A DNA stretch of 64,000 nucleotides from Bettongia penicillata ogilbyi (GCA_023548195.1 JAJHZJ010000693.1:952501-1016500), one strand, 5' to 3'. Positions 1 through 12,165 are shown, counted from the first letter of the stretch. The notes: generated by a model not told the origin, from the sequence alone. A program made the numbers and translations.

Positions 1-255
1 GAGGAAAAGGCAGCATGTTTTTTTTTTATCATGGGTCCTTTGAAACTGTGGTTGATCAGAATTCTTAAGTCTTTCAAAATTACTTTTACAACATTTTGGT
101 CTTTGTTTATAAATTGTCCTTCTACTCCTTATCTTTTCACTCCACATCAGTTCCTACGAGCCTGCCTAGCTTTTATTAATTTTAAATAAAGGATTGATTG
201 GAAAACCCTGAGCCTGGTATTAAACTAGTATCAAATCTCAATCCTTCTGCCTAAG
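1..255. other. AT-rich intronic sequence
   Basis: The stretch at about 45-160 resembles a dispersed marsupial sequence also seen at 8700-8785 ('catcagttc', 'tacaa' and similar words). Nothing else is identified. Confidence 0.3.
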
Positions 256-309
256 GAAGCATGGGACAGGAATGGTTAACAGGGCAGAAATCTAAGAAAA
301 CTAAGTCTC

Positions 310-685
310 CCTGATTTCCTTCAAATCTTAGCTGAAATCCAACCTTCAACAGGAAGCCTTTCCTGACCCCCTTAATTCTAGTACCTTCTTTCTGTTGAGT
401 ATTTCTCTTTCCTTGTTTGTACATAGCTGTTTCAGCCCTCCCCCACTCAAAAAACAAAGTCAAGTGCAAATCATGTCATTATTCTCTGATGGCATGGTCT
501 TCTTCGGCAACAAAGGATGAAAACACACACACATACATAGTTGTTTGTATGGCATCTCTCCCATGACATCAAGAAGTCTTGAGATAGAGACCGTCTTCTG
601 CTTTTCTTTGTATCCTTGATACTTAGCACAGTGCCTGGCACATAGTAGGTGCTTAATAAATGTTTACTTACTGACCAACAGTGTC
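310..685 (+). mobile_element. L2 LINE 3' end, split by a SINE
   Basis: It carries the L2 3' words 'aggaagcctttcctgac', 'tgtacatag', 'cttagcacagtgcctggcacatagtaggtgcttaataaatg'. It is interrupted at 433-533 by a SINE fragment. Confidence 0.8.
433..533 (+). mobile_element. SINE fragment nested in L2 with target duplication
   Basis: The sequence 'cagccctcccccactc ... gatggcatggtcttcttcgg' matches the SINE tail at 53920-54000. It is flanked by tacatagctgttt (420-432) and tacatagttgttt (534-546), a 13-bp duplication with one mismatch. Confidence 0.75.
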
Positions 686-854
686 CACCTGTGCCTAATG
701 AGCTCAGAGCACTGGGTCTGGATGAACTACATCCCAAGGCACCTAGCAACTCATCCCTTTTAAAACAAAAATTCTGAACAAGTGAAATGAATTTCTTTCT
801 AGTCTTCTGGCCCCATAAGCAACTTTAGCAAAATGGTAGCAGAGTTAGAGTTGG

Positions 855-1010
855 CAAGTATGCCAGAGGCCAACTCTAGTCCAGTTCTCTCATTTGACAG
901 ATGAGGAATGTAAGGCCCAGGAAATTTAGTGACTTGCACAAATGTGCCAGGTACAGTAAACAAGGGGAAATATTTGAGCCTAGATTCTCTGACTCCACAT
1001 ATATTGATTT
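855..1010 (-). mobile_element. MIR-like SINE
   Basis: It reads 'tttgacagatgaggaatgtaaggcccagg...' in the antisense direction of the MIR core. It is diverged. Confidence 0.6.
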
Positions 1011-1084
1011 TGATGATTTTTGAGAAAGACTGAAAAAAAGGAAAAATGTTGCAGAACTAGGAAAAGGTTAAATTTTAAAAAAGG

Positions 1085-2280
1085 AAGAAGACACAATCTA
1101 TCAACATTAAACCAAATTCAATTCGACTGATTGTTAAAAAAATTCTGGAGCATATCATGGAAAGGCTGACTTGTTTGTGAGCACTTAGAAAGGAAAGCCA
1201 TGATTACTAAAGATAGCATGGCTTTCCTCAAGAATAACTGTGTCAGATTAACCTAATTTCCTTTTTTGTGACAGAGTTATTACACTGGTAGAGAAGAGTA
1301 TATTAACATTTCATGACTGAAACTAAGCGAGATTCTCACATTATCCTTGTGGACAAGATGGAGAGATGGGAGCTATATGACAACATGGTCATGTAGATTC
1401 AGAACCCAATAAATCACAGGCCCCACAAATATACACTAAAATAAGTTGATGTCAATTTGGAGGGAGGTCTCTAGTGGAGTACCTCAGGGGTCTAGACATC
1501 TTTGACCCTGTTATGCTGAAAACATTTAGTGATGATGTGGATAGAGCCATAAAAGATTGACTTGCTAAATCTACAGATGTCTTGGAGCTAGTAGGGACAG
1601 CTATGTTGAATGTCAGAATTCAAAAAAATGACAAAGGGCAAAAGCATTCATTTTATTTTTGAATGAGTGAGTGAAATTCAATAGGGAAAACTGTAAAGTT
1701 CTAAACTTGGGCTAAGAGATATAAGTTGGGGAGATGGAAAACAGAGCTTATGAGAGTGTTGGGGAAATTAGATATGACTGACTCATGCAACTTTTGAAGG
1801 GGGATATTAAGAAATACACATGCTTTTCAGTATCTTAAAGCCCCTGTGTACAAACACAGGAGCATAGGTTCACAGATTAATAACTGAAAGAAATTTAAGA
1901 AGTGACTGAATACAACCATATCACTGTATAAGTCAAGAATCTGAGGTTGAGAGAGGGTAAGTGATTTTCCCATGCTCACGATAGCAACTTGTAGTATTTA
2001 GAGGTTGTCATACGGAAGAGGGATTAGATTATTTGTCCTAGTTGGCTTTACAGGGAACCAGGTACAAGTTGCAAAGAAGCAGATTTAGGCTCTATATAGA
2101 GAAACATACTCTAAAACTGACAAAAAGGAGAATGTAATGTCTTAGGAGACAGTGGATTCCCTTTCCCCAGAGGTCTTCAGCACACTAATGACTACTCATT
2201 TGTGAAAGGATTGAGGAATAGATTCTTATGTAGGAATGGCTAGGTGTCTCCAAAATCTAAGATTCTGTTTCTCCAACTAT
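1085..2280 (+). mobile_element. L3/CR1 LINE, RT region to 3' end
   Basis: It follows the L3/CR1 order: an RT part ('gaaaggaaagccatgattactaaa', 'ggagggaggtctctagtggagtacctcaggg', then a decayed YxDD region), through to the 3' part ('gcagatttaggctc', 'agtggattccctttccccagaggtcttca'). It has many stops and indels. A MIR-like insert lies at about 1860-2000. Confidence 0.75.
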
Positions 2281-2384
2281 AGGAAGAATTACCGGAAATA
2301 AAACTAATTTTATAAGGAGGACTTTTTAAATGGGCCAAATCAATAAGAAATGATTGCAGATTTTTGACAGAAAGAGCTTATCCT

Positions 2385-2560
2385 ACTAACTACCTGAAAC
2401 TTTGGACAAATCATCCCCCTTTTCTCTTGGCCTCATTTTCCTCACTTCTAAAATTAAGGTCTTTGCTTAAAATTTTTTAGGTGCCTCCCTGCTCTGACAT
2501 CCCCTGTTCTCAGATGCCTCCCAGTTCTAACATTCCCTGTTCTGTTTCCTTCCAGCTCTA
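2385..2560 (+). mobile_element. SINE 3' part with two to three tandem tail units
   Basis: After 'cctcattttcctcacttctaaaatta', the tail unit 'ctgctctgacatcccctgttct' is repeated to 2560. It is the smallest member of the 33-bp family described in the findings. Confidence 0.65.
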
Positions 2561-2569
2561 AAACTTTTA

Positions 2570-3230
2570 AAGTAATTTATGAATAAGAAAGTACTGAAGG
2601 AATTACTTCTAAGATACTCACACTTCCTTATTCTCCAACCTTGTGTTTCCCCTTTTCCTACAGAAGAAAAGTTTTCCCAAGGTCATTCTCTCCTGAGCTC
2701 TCAGCCCTGCACTTGTTTATTTGAACAGCCCTCACATGTTGCTGTGGGCTTGCTCACCAGGGGTTGAGGCCCAACCCCCTCCCCCCTCTGAGTTTCTTGC
2801 TTTGATATTGAAAGACTTTCAGCCTGAGCCACAGCCTGAAAACAAGGGCTTGTGTATAAAAGAAGGCCTCCATCTCCTTGTTTGTTATTTCAGCATTGCA
2901 AAGGAAAGAGGGGCAAGTGAAACCCCCCACACCCCACCCCAAGAAAGCCAGCACCGATGTACTTGTCTCACACTGAAAAATTACACCAACTTGACACACA
3001 GATGGAAGGGAAGATGAGCCTGGGACTTAACTGAGATCTTCTTTAAGAAAGACACGTGCCCCCTTCCCCCTCTCTGCCACAGGCTTGTTCACTTGACATC
3101 CTGAGAACAGGATCCAGAAGAAAAGAGTATGGTGCATGAGGATTGTCAAAGAGCCAGAGGGAGAGCTGCACTGGCGTTCACAGGTCTCCCAAGTGTTGAT
3201 AAAGTGGGGATGGTGCATGTGGAGGAAGCT
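2570..3230. other. intronic sequence without recognised repeat
   Basis: Mostly unique sequence. The open frames here are short and have no coding character. Confidence 0.4.
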
Positions 3231-3231
3231 G

Positions 3232-4080
3232 GGTGGAGAAGGGCAGAGACACCCACAGGAACAAGGGAGATGAGGCAGAGAAGAGAACAGGAAGACAGAG
3301 AGAGAAAAAGGAGAGGTGGAGGGGAGAAAGAGCAAGACTGAGAGACAAGAGAGGGAGAGAGCAGGAGAGAGTGAAAGGGAGAATGAGGAAGAAGGAGAGA
3401 GAGGCAGAGAGAGAAAGAGAGAGAGGAGAGAGAGACAGAGACAGAGAGAGGAGAGAGAGACAGCAGGAGAGAGTGAAAGAGAGAATGAGGAAGAAGGAGG
3501 GAGAGAGGCAGAGAGAGAAAGAGAGAGAGACAGAGAGGAGAGAGAGACAGCAGGAGAGAGTGAAAGAGAGAATGAGGAAGAGGGAGAGAGAGACAGAGAG
3601 GAGGGATGGGGCAAGGCCAAGAGAAGAGTGAATAAGACAGAAGACACAGCAAAGCAGAGATGAAAGAGTGAGACAGAGGGAGAGCGGTAAGGGTTGATAA
3701 ATGTAGATAAAGAGATGGGGAGAAGAGGGAAAAGAGAGAAAACAAATAGAGAAGAATGAAAGAGAAAGAAAGGAAAAGAGAAAAAAGGAGAAACGAGATG
3801 AGGCAAGCCAGAATACAGAAAAGGCAATGAAGTTAAGAGAAAAAAGGAAAAGGAAAAAATCAAAGAAAAACAGAGAAAGACACAGAAGAAAAGCAGAAAG
3901 TAGGGTGGGGTAAAGAGTGAGAAAATAGAGAAAAAAGAGAAATGAAAGAGAAAAAAGAAAAAAGGGAGGGGAGAGGGGGGACAGAAGAGGATGAAAAAGA
4001 GGAAAGATGGAGGAGAAAAGAGAATAAGAGAAAGAGAAAAAAGATGGAGAGAGGAGGAGGAGGGAGGAATGAAAGGCTGG
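3232..4080 (+). repeat. 850-bp purine (GA-rich) tract
   Basis: It is almost wholly A and G on the plus strand. A block beginning 'gcaggagagagtgaaag' recurs at 3361, 3463 and 3550, so the tract grew partly by tandem duplication of roughly 90-100 bp units. Its open frames are composition artefacts. Confidence 0.9.
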
Positions 4081-4680
4081 AGGGGACAGAGGGGAGGGGG
4101 AAAGCCGCCCCCGACCATGGCAGGGCGCTCCGCTGGCTCCGGGGTACCACTGGTGATGTCATCCCCAGCCCTGGTCATTAATCCCCTTCATCCCTGAGCA
4201 GAGCTGGGATGCAGCCAGCCTTTGCCAGTGCCTTCCCCCCGGGTCTCGGGGATGAGATCACTCCGTCAGCCTGTCGTCCTGATACCACTGCTCTCAACAA
4301 ATCGAATCCTTCAGAGAGCTTTGGCATTCTCATGATCTCATAGCCCCCCGGGATGCACCGCTCCGGGATGAGGTCAGAGTCGCAGTGGTGAGAGGACTCA
4401 TGGGTTTTCTTTGGTCCTGGACGGGAGTGGGTGGGGGCTGGGGGTAGGAGGGAGGGGGCTGCCAGTGCATACCATAACTGCTGCACCATCAGCCCCTCCC
4501 CAGCCCAGCCTCCCCACCTCACTCCGCTGAGCAATTTATTAAATTAGCATGAAAGGCTGGAGCTCCGGTTTGCGGCAATCATCCTTTATTTCTTAAGCCT
4601 TGGGGACAGGAGGTTGCTTTTGCTAATGACAAGGCTATCACTTCCTTTGACAGATCCATACCCACCTTCTTGCCCGCCCC
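4080..4680. other. repeat-poor block, possible conserved non-coding element
   Basis: No SINE or LINE words are seen. It combines a GC-rich half with CpGs and a CRE-like tgatgtca (4153-4160) with an AT-rich half carrying homeodomain-like tttattaaattagcat. It could be an enhancer in intron 7. The 118-codon minus-strand frame across it matches nothing I know. Confidence 0.4.
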
Positions 4681-5034
4681 TTAGGATGCCCCTATCCTTA
4701 ACAAGCCCCAGTGAAGGTAAGCCAGAACAACTGCCTGGCAGACAGTGTTAGTCAACGTCCTTTCCTTCTCCCGCCTCTTGCCAATCCCGCTCCAAGAAAA
4801 ATAGTCCAATTCGACTCCATAAGCGCCTATTAAGCAGCTAATCTGTGTTTTTTTCCTCAGAAAAAAAGAAATGACAGTCCTTGTCCTCAAGATACTTGCT
4901 GTCGAGGGGTGGCAATGAAATACATGTGCAGAAATAAATGAATGAGAGATAATTTAAGCAGGGAGATCGCAGCAAGAAAGCCCAAGAAAGACTTTTAGAG
5001 GGCAGTAGCTGACCTGGGTCATAGATCTAGAACT

Positions 5035-5170
5035 GGAAGTCCAATCCCTTCATTTTACAGATGAGGAAACTGAGGCACAAAGAGGGTAAGCAATTTCCTT
5101 GAGATCTTAGAGGAAGTAGTCAAGATTTGAACCCAAATCTTCTGACTCCAGCCCCAGCCCTGACCACTGC
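5035..5170 (-). mobile_element. MIR-like SINE
   Basis: Antisense MIR core: 'cattttacagatgaggaaactgaggcacaaagagg' onward, ending 'cttctgactccagcccc'. Confidence 0.75.
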
Positions 5171-5174
5171 AGTG

Positions 5175-5870
5175 CACTGCTTCATAGGATGCACAGGATC
5201 AGTAGTGATGGAGATGAGAAAGGAGGGCATTTCAGACATGGATTGAGGGGATAGACCAATAGCTGAGTGGAGGATGGTTGGAATGGGGAAGGGCGAGGCA
5301 AGGTGACCAACCAGCAAATTATTACACCCATTGCATAGTCAAGAAAGGCTAGGAAGGTAGAGGTGATGGGACTTGGCAACTGGTTGTATATGGAGAGGGG
5401 GAGAATGGAGAGACAGAGCAGTTGAAGAGGATGCCTTAGCTACAAACCTGGGTAACTGAGAGGATAGTGGTACCCTAGACAGTTAGAGGAAAATCAGGAA
5501 GAAGGGAGGCTTTGGGGGAGAGATAATGAGCAGCTGTTGACATGTTGAGTTTAAGACGTCTACAGCACCTTGACTTGGAGCTGTCCAATGCACAGTTGGA
5601 GATACTGAGATGAGAGGGTAGGGTGGGATAAGTAGACCTGGGACTCATTAGTACAGAAATGATATTTGAGACCTCGGGGGCTGATGGAATCAGCAAGTGA
5701 GACAGTACAGAGGGAGAAGAGATGACCTGGGACAGAACCTTGGGGGCACCCATGAGAGCTAGAGGAGGACAAACAAAGGAGACTGCAAAAGAGCAGCGAG
5801 ACAGGTATCTGAAAACACAGAGAGAATTTCTATTTCATCTTGCAGGGAACAGGAAGCCACAGGAGGTTTT
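5175..5870. repeat. probable old unclassified interspersed repeat
   Basis: It resembles a mammalian-wide repeat containing words like 'gacagaaccttgggggcacccatgag' and 'aaaggagactg'. I cannot name the family. Confidence 0.35.
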
Positions 5871-6104
5871 AAGCTTTGAGTTGGCTTGAAGCTCCAGGTA
5901 CTCTGGGGAGTTCTCTTCCAAACCCAAGGGGACTAAGTACCACTGAACACCACCAAGCTGACAAGAGGAGAAATGAGAACCCTGCTCTAAGGCTCATTTA
6001 AATTAGGATGTGGCCTCATGGAGGGTACACTTGGAATACATTTGCTTCTCACCTCCACCCCCTTAAAATCTGATTTTCTTCAACTCAAGTGGCCCTTCCA
6101 GAAG

Positions 6105-6510
6105 GAATATAATTCTCTCCCTCTCTCCTCTCCTAGTTATTAATGTTGTCTTCCTCTCCCATTCTCTTTCTCCACGCTTCCCTTCTCTCTCTCATTCTTT
6201 CCTTCTCTTCCCTCACTCCCCCTCTCTCATTCTTTCTCTTGGTTTCTTAATCTCTTTCTCTCTCTCAGCCTCTCTCTCTTCCATCTCTGTCTCTCTCCCT
6301 ATCTTTTCCTTCCTTTCTCTCTCCTTTTTCTCCCCCATTGTCTCTTTCTCTCGTTCTTTATCACTCCTCTTCCTTCACTCTCCCTTTCTCCCTCTTTTCT
6401 CATTCTTTCTCTCACTCCCTCCCTCCCTCCTTTCTCTCCCTCCACCTCTCTCCCTCATTCTGTCTTTCCCATACTCTCTCCACATTCCCTCTCTCCCTCT
6501 GTCTTGTACT
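6105..6510 (+). repeat. 400-bp pyrimidine (CT-rich) tract
   Basis: It is almost wholly C and T on the plus strand, so opposite in strand bias to the 3232-4080 purine tract 2 kb to the left. Confidence 0.9.
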
Positions 6511-6659
6511 TAGCTCTTTACATATTGCCACCCCTTTCCCTTATCCTCCTCACCTAGCACCCTCTAGTTGGTTTAAATCGAAAGAGTTGGATCAGAGGTG
6601 TTTAAACACTCAGCCAGGGGCTGCAGGCTTGCCCATAACATTCCTATGAAGGATAGAAA

Positions 6660-6800
6660 CCTGACTGAGATATAATTGGGAAATATAACAAATAAAAATA
6701 TGATAGAACATAGATAATGTTACTATGTAGTTTCCTAAGTCAATAGAACCTGCAAGGATCCTTATGTACAGTCAATGGGCTCCCATTTCCACTTGGGTTC
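6660..6800. repeat. dispersed repeat shared with 39110-39245
   Basis: 'taattgggaaatat', 'catagataatgtta' and 'tttcctaagtcaata' recur in the same order at 39110-39245. The family is not identified. Confidence 0.5.
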
Positions 6801-7451
6801 AACACTACTGGCTTCTCTCACACTCCTGAATTAGTGACAATTATGTTTAGTAAAAGCACAGAAAATGATATACCTGAGCATCACCAGAGGCCTCCTGGGG
6901 CATCTGTGATTTCACCAAATGAGACTGCTGGTGAGGAACTGCCTCTCCCAGGGCACAATGGTGCTTGCTCTGTGATCTAGAATCTCAGAGAAATCACTTA
7001 ACCTGCCCAGACTCCCCAAGCCAACATGGGTCATAGGGAGGACTTGAACTCTGGTCTTCTTTACTCCCTTTGCCCACTACTAACATGGTGCTTCTGGCAG
7101 GATTCAAAGGCAGGTGCTTGCGGTCTCCATGGCCAGTTCACCAAACAATACCTGAAATGTGTGTGGCTGAAAGATGGTTGTAATTATCCCCAATTTACAG
7201 ACAGGAAAACCAAGGCATGGCTAGAATGATATAGCAGAAAGAGCACAGAAATAGGACATCTTTATCAAAAGATGACAAATTTACAAATGGACAGAGCCTA
7301 TTCCTTTCATTTTATGGAAGAAATTGAGGCATAGAGAGATTATAAAATCATTGAAGGGACTTTAGTGGCCACCTACCTTGACTCTCTCATCTTACCAAGG
7401 TCCAGATGGGTTAAGAGAATTTTGTCTAAGGTCACTGAGGACATTAGAGGC

Positions 7452-7735
7452 AGAGATGGGATACTGGTAGCACAATGGATAGAGTGCCAGATTTACAGTC
7501 AAAGGCCTGAGTTCAAATCTAGCCTCAGACCCTTACTAGCTGTGTGACCTTGGGTGAGTTGCTTAACCTTTATTTGCCTGTTTCCTCATCTGTAAAATGG
7601 GAATACTAAATAGCAGCACCTACCTCCCAGGACTGTTGTGAGAATCAAATGACATAATATTTGTAAAGCTCCCAGCATGGTGCCTGGCACATAGTAGGTA
7701 CTCTATAAATGTTATTCTTCCTACCATCATCATTA
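7452..7735 (+). mobile_element. tRNA-derived SINE (MAR type)
   Basis: It has the tRNA-like head 'gcacaatggatagagtgccag', a B-box-like 'gagttcaaatctagcc', then a MIR-like tail to 'agtaggtactctataaatgtta'. Confidence 0.85.
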
Positions 7736-7839
7736 TGTCCTCCTACTCCAAATTCAGAGTTTGCTGCACTGAACCAAGGCTATGTGACTTTTCTGAGCAC
7801 TCCTCAATCTCCTTTGCTGGATTCTCCTCCAGATCAAGC

Positions 7840-8945
7840 CCTCTAACCAGAAGTGTCCTTCAGGGCTCTGTCCTGGGCTGTCTTCTCCCTCTATATGACT
7901 TCACCAGGTGATCTCATCAGCTCCCATGGATTTAATTACCATGTCTTTGCTCATGTTTCTCAAATCTATTTATCCAGCCCTATCTTCTGTCCTGACCTCC
8001 AGTCTTGCATCTCCAAGTCTTTTAGACATCTCAAAATAGATATCCAACAGACATTTTAAACACAACATGTCCAGAACAGAACTCGTGATCTGTCCCCCTA
8101 AACCCTCCTATCTTCCTAACTTCTCCTTTACTGATAAGGGTACCATCATCCTCCCCATCCCCTCAGGCCTGCAACATAGGCGGCAGCCTTGATATCATTC
8201 TCCTCTATATCTGAGCTGTCACCAAGGTCCTGTTGATTTTTCCTCTGTAACATCTCTTGACTGCCCTGCCTCCTTCTCTCCTCTGACACAGCCCCACCCT
8301 GGTGCCAGCCCTCATCTCCTCCCACATGGACCACTGCAGCAGCTGCTTGCTTCAGGCCTCTCCCCACTGCCATCTACCCTCCCTTCAACCACTAAAGGAA
8401 TTTTCCTAAAGAATAGTTCTGACTGTGTCACCTCCACCCCTGTTCTATAACCTGAAATGGTTCCCTCTTTATCACCAAGACCAGATATAACATCCTCATT
8501 TGGCCTTCAAAGCCTTTCAAAACTTGGCCCCTTCCTACACCACCTTACTCCTGGATATGTACTCTTTGACTCAGTGTCACTGGCCTCTATTTCTGGAATG
8601 CTTTCCCTCCTCAGCTCTGTCTCTTGGTTTTCCTGGCTTCCTTCAAGTCTCTGCTAAGAAGCCTTTCCTAGGCCTTAATCTTCTGGTCTTCCCTGAGGCA
8701 TGATGATTGTGGCCATTTTAATAAACTATTCTGATTCTGCTGAAATTACTCTGCATCAGTTCATACAAGTCTTCCCAAGTTCCCGATTTATCTTGTTTGT
8801 ATCTTGCTTGTACATAGTTGTTTGCACGTTCTCTCCCCCATTAGACTTGGAGCTCCTCAAGGGCAGGGAATATTGTATTTTGCCTTTCTTGGTACTCCTA
8901 GCACTTAGCAAAGTGCCTGGCACATAGTAGGTGCTTACTAAGTAC
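7840..8945 (+). mobile_element. L2 LINE, ORF2 end and 3' UTR
   Basis: Classic L2 words run in order: 'cttcagggctctgtcctggg', 'ggtgatctcatcagctcccatgg', 'aacatgtccagaacagaact', ending 'agtgcctggcacatagtaggtgcttact'. A short foreign piece at 8700-8785 interrupts it. Confidence 0.88.
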
Positions 8946-9089
8946 TAGTTCCCTGACTTTGCCCTTTCTGAACCTCAGTTTCTCTGCTAGTAAAAAAAAA
9001 TATGGAAGTCACCTAATAAGGCTGTTGTAGGGAAAGTGTTTTGTATCAACTTCATGACCAACAAAAGGGTAAGACTACATAATTTCTAA

Positions 9090-9765
9090 GGTTTTTACAG
9101 ATGTAGAATCTGCTGAGTGCTTGAGGGTGTAATAGCATTTGAAAAGTATACTGGAAGTATTCTTCCAACTTGGCCTGACATTTTCTGCTCCCATACATTC
9201 ATGGAGCTCATTCCAGTGGGCTACAGTGCACTCACTACTACTCCCTTCTCCTCTCCACCTCTCAGAATATTTTCTCTTCTTCAAGGTGCTGCCTTCTCCA
9301 AGAAGTTTTCCTCAGTTTCTTCAGTTGGAAATCGTCTCTGTCCTCACATTTCCCTAGGGCACTCTGTCTGGGTCTCCCATTTTGCTTCTGTAACATTGTA
9401 CTTTATATTTTATCAGCATACATGCCATATTCCCCCATCCCAATAAGATGGTGGACTGGGATAACAGTTGTCTTTGGACCCAGTGTTTAATAATTAATTG
9501 GTGGTTGAATGGAATTGGAGCCTGAATAAAAGGGTCTTTTTCTCAGTTATCAACTATGTGTATTATCTGTAATCAGAGACTACCTCAGGTACTCCAAGTT
9601 GGTGGTTAGGTCAATGGTACCTTCCCCTTTGAGATTATCTTGCATTTTCTCTGTATACATCTTGTATGTAGAGAGTTATGCTGGGAGATCCTTGAGGGCA
9701 GGAGCTGTCTTTTGCCTAGATTCCCAGCACACAGTAAGTGCTTAAGAAATGCCTGTTGACTGATA
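9090..9765 (+). mobile_element. L2 LINE 3' pieces
   Basis: L2-like sequence occupies 9090-9455 and 9620-9765 (ending 'agtaagtgcttaagaaatgcctgttgactga'). The 165 bp between them are not identified. Confidence 0.65.
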
Positions 9766-9879
9766 CTGGCTTATCTTCCATTCACCTTTAAGTTCACCTC
9801 TCTGGTCAGTAAAGGAGACAGCTGCATGAAGGATGGAGATCATCATCTCACCCCATGTGTTGTTACCCAAAAGATGATA

Positions 9880-10065
9880 ATGATGATAATAACAACTAAA
9901 TGTTTGCAAAGCATTTTACATATGATATTTCATTTTACAGATGAGGAAACAGAGACATTGAGATTTGCCCAGGGTCATACATTTAGTAAGTGACTGAGGC
10001 AGGATTTGAACTCAGATTTCCTGGATTCTAAGTCAACACACTCAACTCACTATGCCATGATTTTT
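9880..10065 (-). mobile_element. MIR/MAR-type SINE
   Basis: Antisense core with 'ttacagatgaggaaacagag' and a tRNA-like end 'ctcaactcactatgcca'. Confidence 0.8.
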
Positions 10066-10079
10066 CAAGATGGTAACAA

Positions 10080-10890
10080 TGGTCCTTGAAACCTAGGAGT
10101 TATCTTGGACTGCTCACTTTCACTCAACCCCCATATCCAATATGGTGCCAAGGCCCATCAATTTCACCTTTACAACTTTTGACTATGCCTCCTTCTTTCC
10201 CCAGATACTGCTACCCGACTGGTGCAGACCCCTATCACCTCATGCCTGCCCTATTGCAATAGCTGTTGGGGAAGAGGTCTGCAAGTCCAGTCCATCCTCC
10301 GTTGAACTTTCAAAGTGACCTTTCTAAAGGGCAGGTCCCATCATGCTCCATTCTTTCCCCAATTAATAAACTCCAGGGGATGTGTATCAACCCCAGGATC
10401 AAATACAAAATCCTATGGCATTCAAAGCCCTTCAGAGCTGGCTCCCTCCTGCCTTTCCAGTCTTCTTACCCCTTACTCACCAGCATATATTCTCCAATCC
10501 TGTGACACTGGCCTCCTGGCTGTCCCACAAACAAGAAATTCCATCTCCTGGCTCTAGCATTTTCTCTGACTGTCCCCTCTGCCTAGAACACTCTCCCTCC
10601 TCTGCTCTGCTCACTGACCTCCTCTGCTTCCTTCCAATCCCAACTAAAAGCTCACCTCTGACAGGAAGCCTTCCCTAACCCCTCTTCATTCCAGAGCCTT
10701 CCCTCTGTTAATTATTTCCTGTATGTATATGGCTTATTAGTACCTATTTGCTTGCATGCTGTCTCTCCCATTAGATTATAAGCTCCTTGAGGACAGGAAC
10801 TGACTTTTGCCTCTTTTTGTATCTTCAGAGTCTAGCACAGTGCCTGGCACCTACTAGGTCCTTAGCGAATGCTCGTCGATTGACTGACTG
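10080..10890 (+). mobile_element. L2 LINE 3' end
   Basis: It runs from 'cttgaaacctaggagttatcttgg' through 'attagattataagctccttgaggacagg' to 'attgactgactgg'. It is one of the better preserved L2 ends here. Confidence 0.88.
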
Positions 10891-11304
10891 GTCCAGGGTG
10901 AGCCTGTCTGTGCTTGAATCCTCCCCAGACGGTGCATTCTCTAAAAGATTTCTGGTTCTGGGACAAAATCCTTTCCTGTCCTCTCTTCTCATGTCATTTA
11001 AAGCCCTGGGGCAGAGAGAAGGCTAAAAAGATGTACTGTTGTGTGGTGAAAGAGCTAGTGTTGGAGTTGCAGGACCTGGATTAGAATCCTGACGCTGGCC
11101 TTTCTTCTAGACTCAGCTCAAATGTTACCTTCAAGCAAGCAAGCAACACTTATTAATTACCTATTATGTGCCGGGCAGTGTGCCAAGTTTAGGGGATACA
11201 AAAAGGGGTAAAAGATAGTCTTGCCCTTGAGGAGCTCACAAAGTAAGGAGAGACCGTGCCACGTCCCTCCAGCTGCTAATGCTTTTTCCACTCTGAGCTC
11301 TGTT

Positions 11305-11545
11305 GTTGGTGAGTTGGTTTTCAGTTATGTCCAGCTCTTCATGACTCCATTTAGAGTTTTCTTGGCAAAGATAGTGGAGTGGTTTACCATTTCCTTCTCC
11401 TTTGATAGATGAGGAAACGGAGGCAAACAGCATTAAGTAACTTGCTCAGGGTCACAGCTAGGAAGCATCACAGGCCATATTTAACTCAGAAAGACAAGTC
11501 TTCTTGACTTCAAGTCCACTCTATCCACTACACCACCCTACCTTC
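11305..11545 (-). mobile_element. marsupial SINE with extended tail
   Basis: Antisense of the 'ggcaaaccactccagtatc...gccaagaaaac' tail, followed by core and tRNA head. Confidence 0.85.
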
Positions 11546-11559
11546 CATCTGTTCAGCAG

Positions 11560-12040
11560 TATCTATGAGGCATCATGATGTAGCCTGATAGGTCAATGGA
11601 TTCAGAGTCAGGAAGATCTGGGTTTAAATTCTGCCTCAGATACTTACTAATAGGAGTTGTGAGCTCTAAGTCTAGCAGCCCATGGTCTTGTGCTTTCCAA
11701 TTTATGTACATGTTGCCTCTCTCACTTGAATGCAAGCTTCTTTCTTTTTTCTTTCTTCCTCCCTCCCTTCCTTTCTTCTTTCCCTTCCTTCCTTCCTTTC
11801 CCTTCCTTCCTTTTTTCCTTCCCCTTCCTTCCTTTCCCTCCCTTCCTTCCTTCCCTTCCTTCCTTCCTTTCCCTCCCTCCCTTCCTTCCTTCCTTCCTTC
11901 CTTTCCTTCCTTCCTTCCTTCCTTCCTTCCTTCCTTCCTTCCTTCCTTCCTTCCTTCCTTCCTTCCTTCTCCGTTGTCTTTTTACTCCCTGTAAAAAGGT
12001 TCACAGTAAACACTTAATAAATGTTTGTTGGTTGAATAAT
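11560..12040 (+). mobile_element. SINE head, then L2 end split by a TTCC expansion
   Basis: A SINE head lies at 11560-11650. L2 3' sequence ('gagctctaagtct', 'cttgaatgcaagcttc') then breaks at about 11736 and resumes at 11975 with 'aacacttaataaatgtttgttgg'. Confidence 0.6.
11738..11970 (+). repeat. (TTCC)n microsatellite, imperfect
   Basis: About 230 bp of TTCC/CTTT units; 11881-11970 is nearly pure. Confidence 0.95.
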
Positions 12041-12044
12041 GATT

Positions 12045-12165
12045 GACCTGGAGTTGAAGTTAGAAGGACCAGTTTACTACTTACTACCTATAAGACCTTG
12101 GCCAAGTCACCTCACCTCAGTAGGCCTCAGTTTCCTCTCCTGTAAAATAAGGGTCCTGGGACATT
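12045..12165 (+). mobile_element. SINE fragment
   Basis: Core 'ccttggccaagtcacctcacc' and 'cctcagtttcctctcctgtaaaata'. Confidence 0.7.

Noticed and set aside
3027..4178. 383-codon minus-strand frame and its plus-strand shadows
   Set aside because: It lies in the purine tract; the product is a Ser/Leu/Phe low-complexity string. Composition alone keeps it open.
4178..4534. 118-codon minus-strand frame
   Set aside because: Not similar to RNFT2 or anything I know, with no splice sites in phase with exon 7.
7452..7560. tRNA-like sequences in many places
   Set aside because: They are SINE heads with decayed A and B boxes, and none folds convincingly as a tRNA.
11596..12046. Several 95-132-codon frames
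   Set aside because: They are translations of the (TTCC)n microsatellite (PSFLPSFL / KEGRKEGR).
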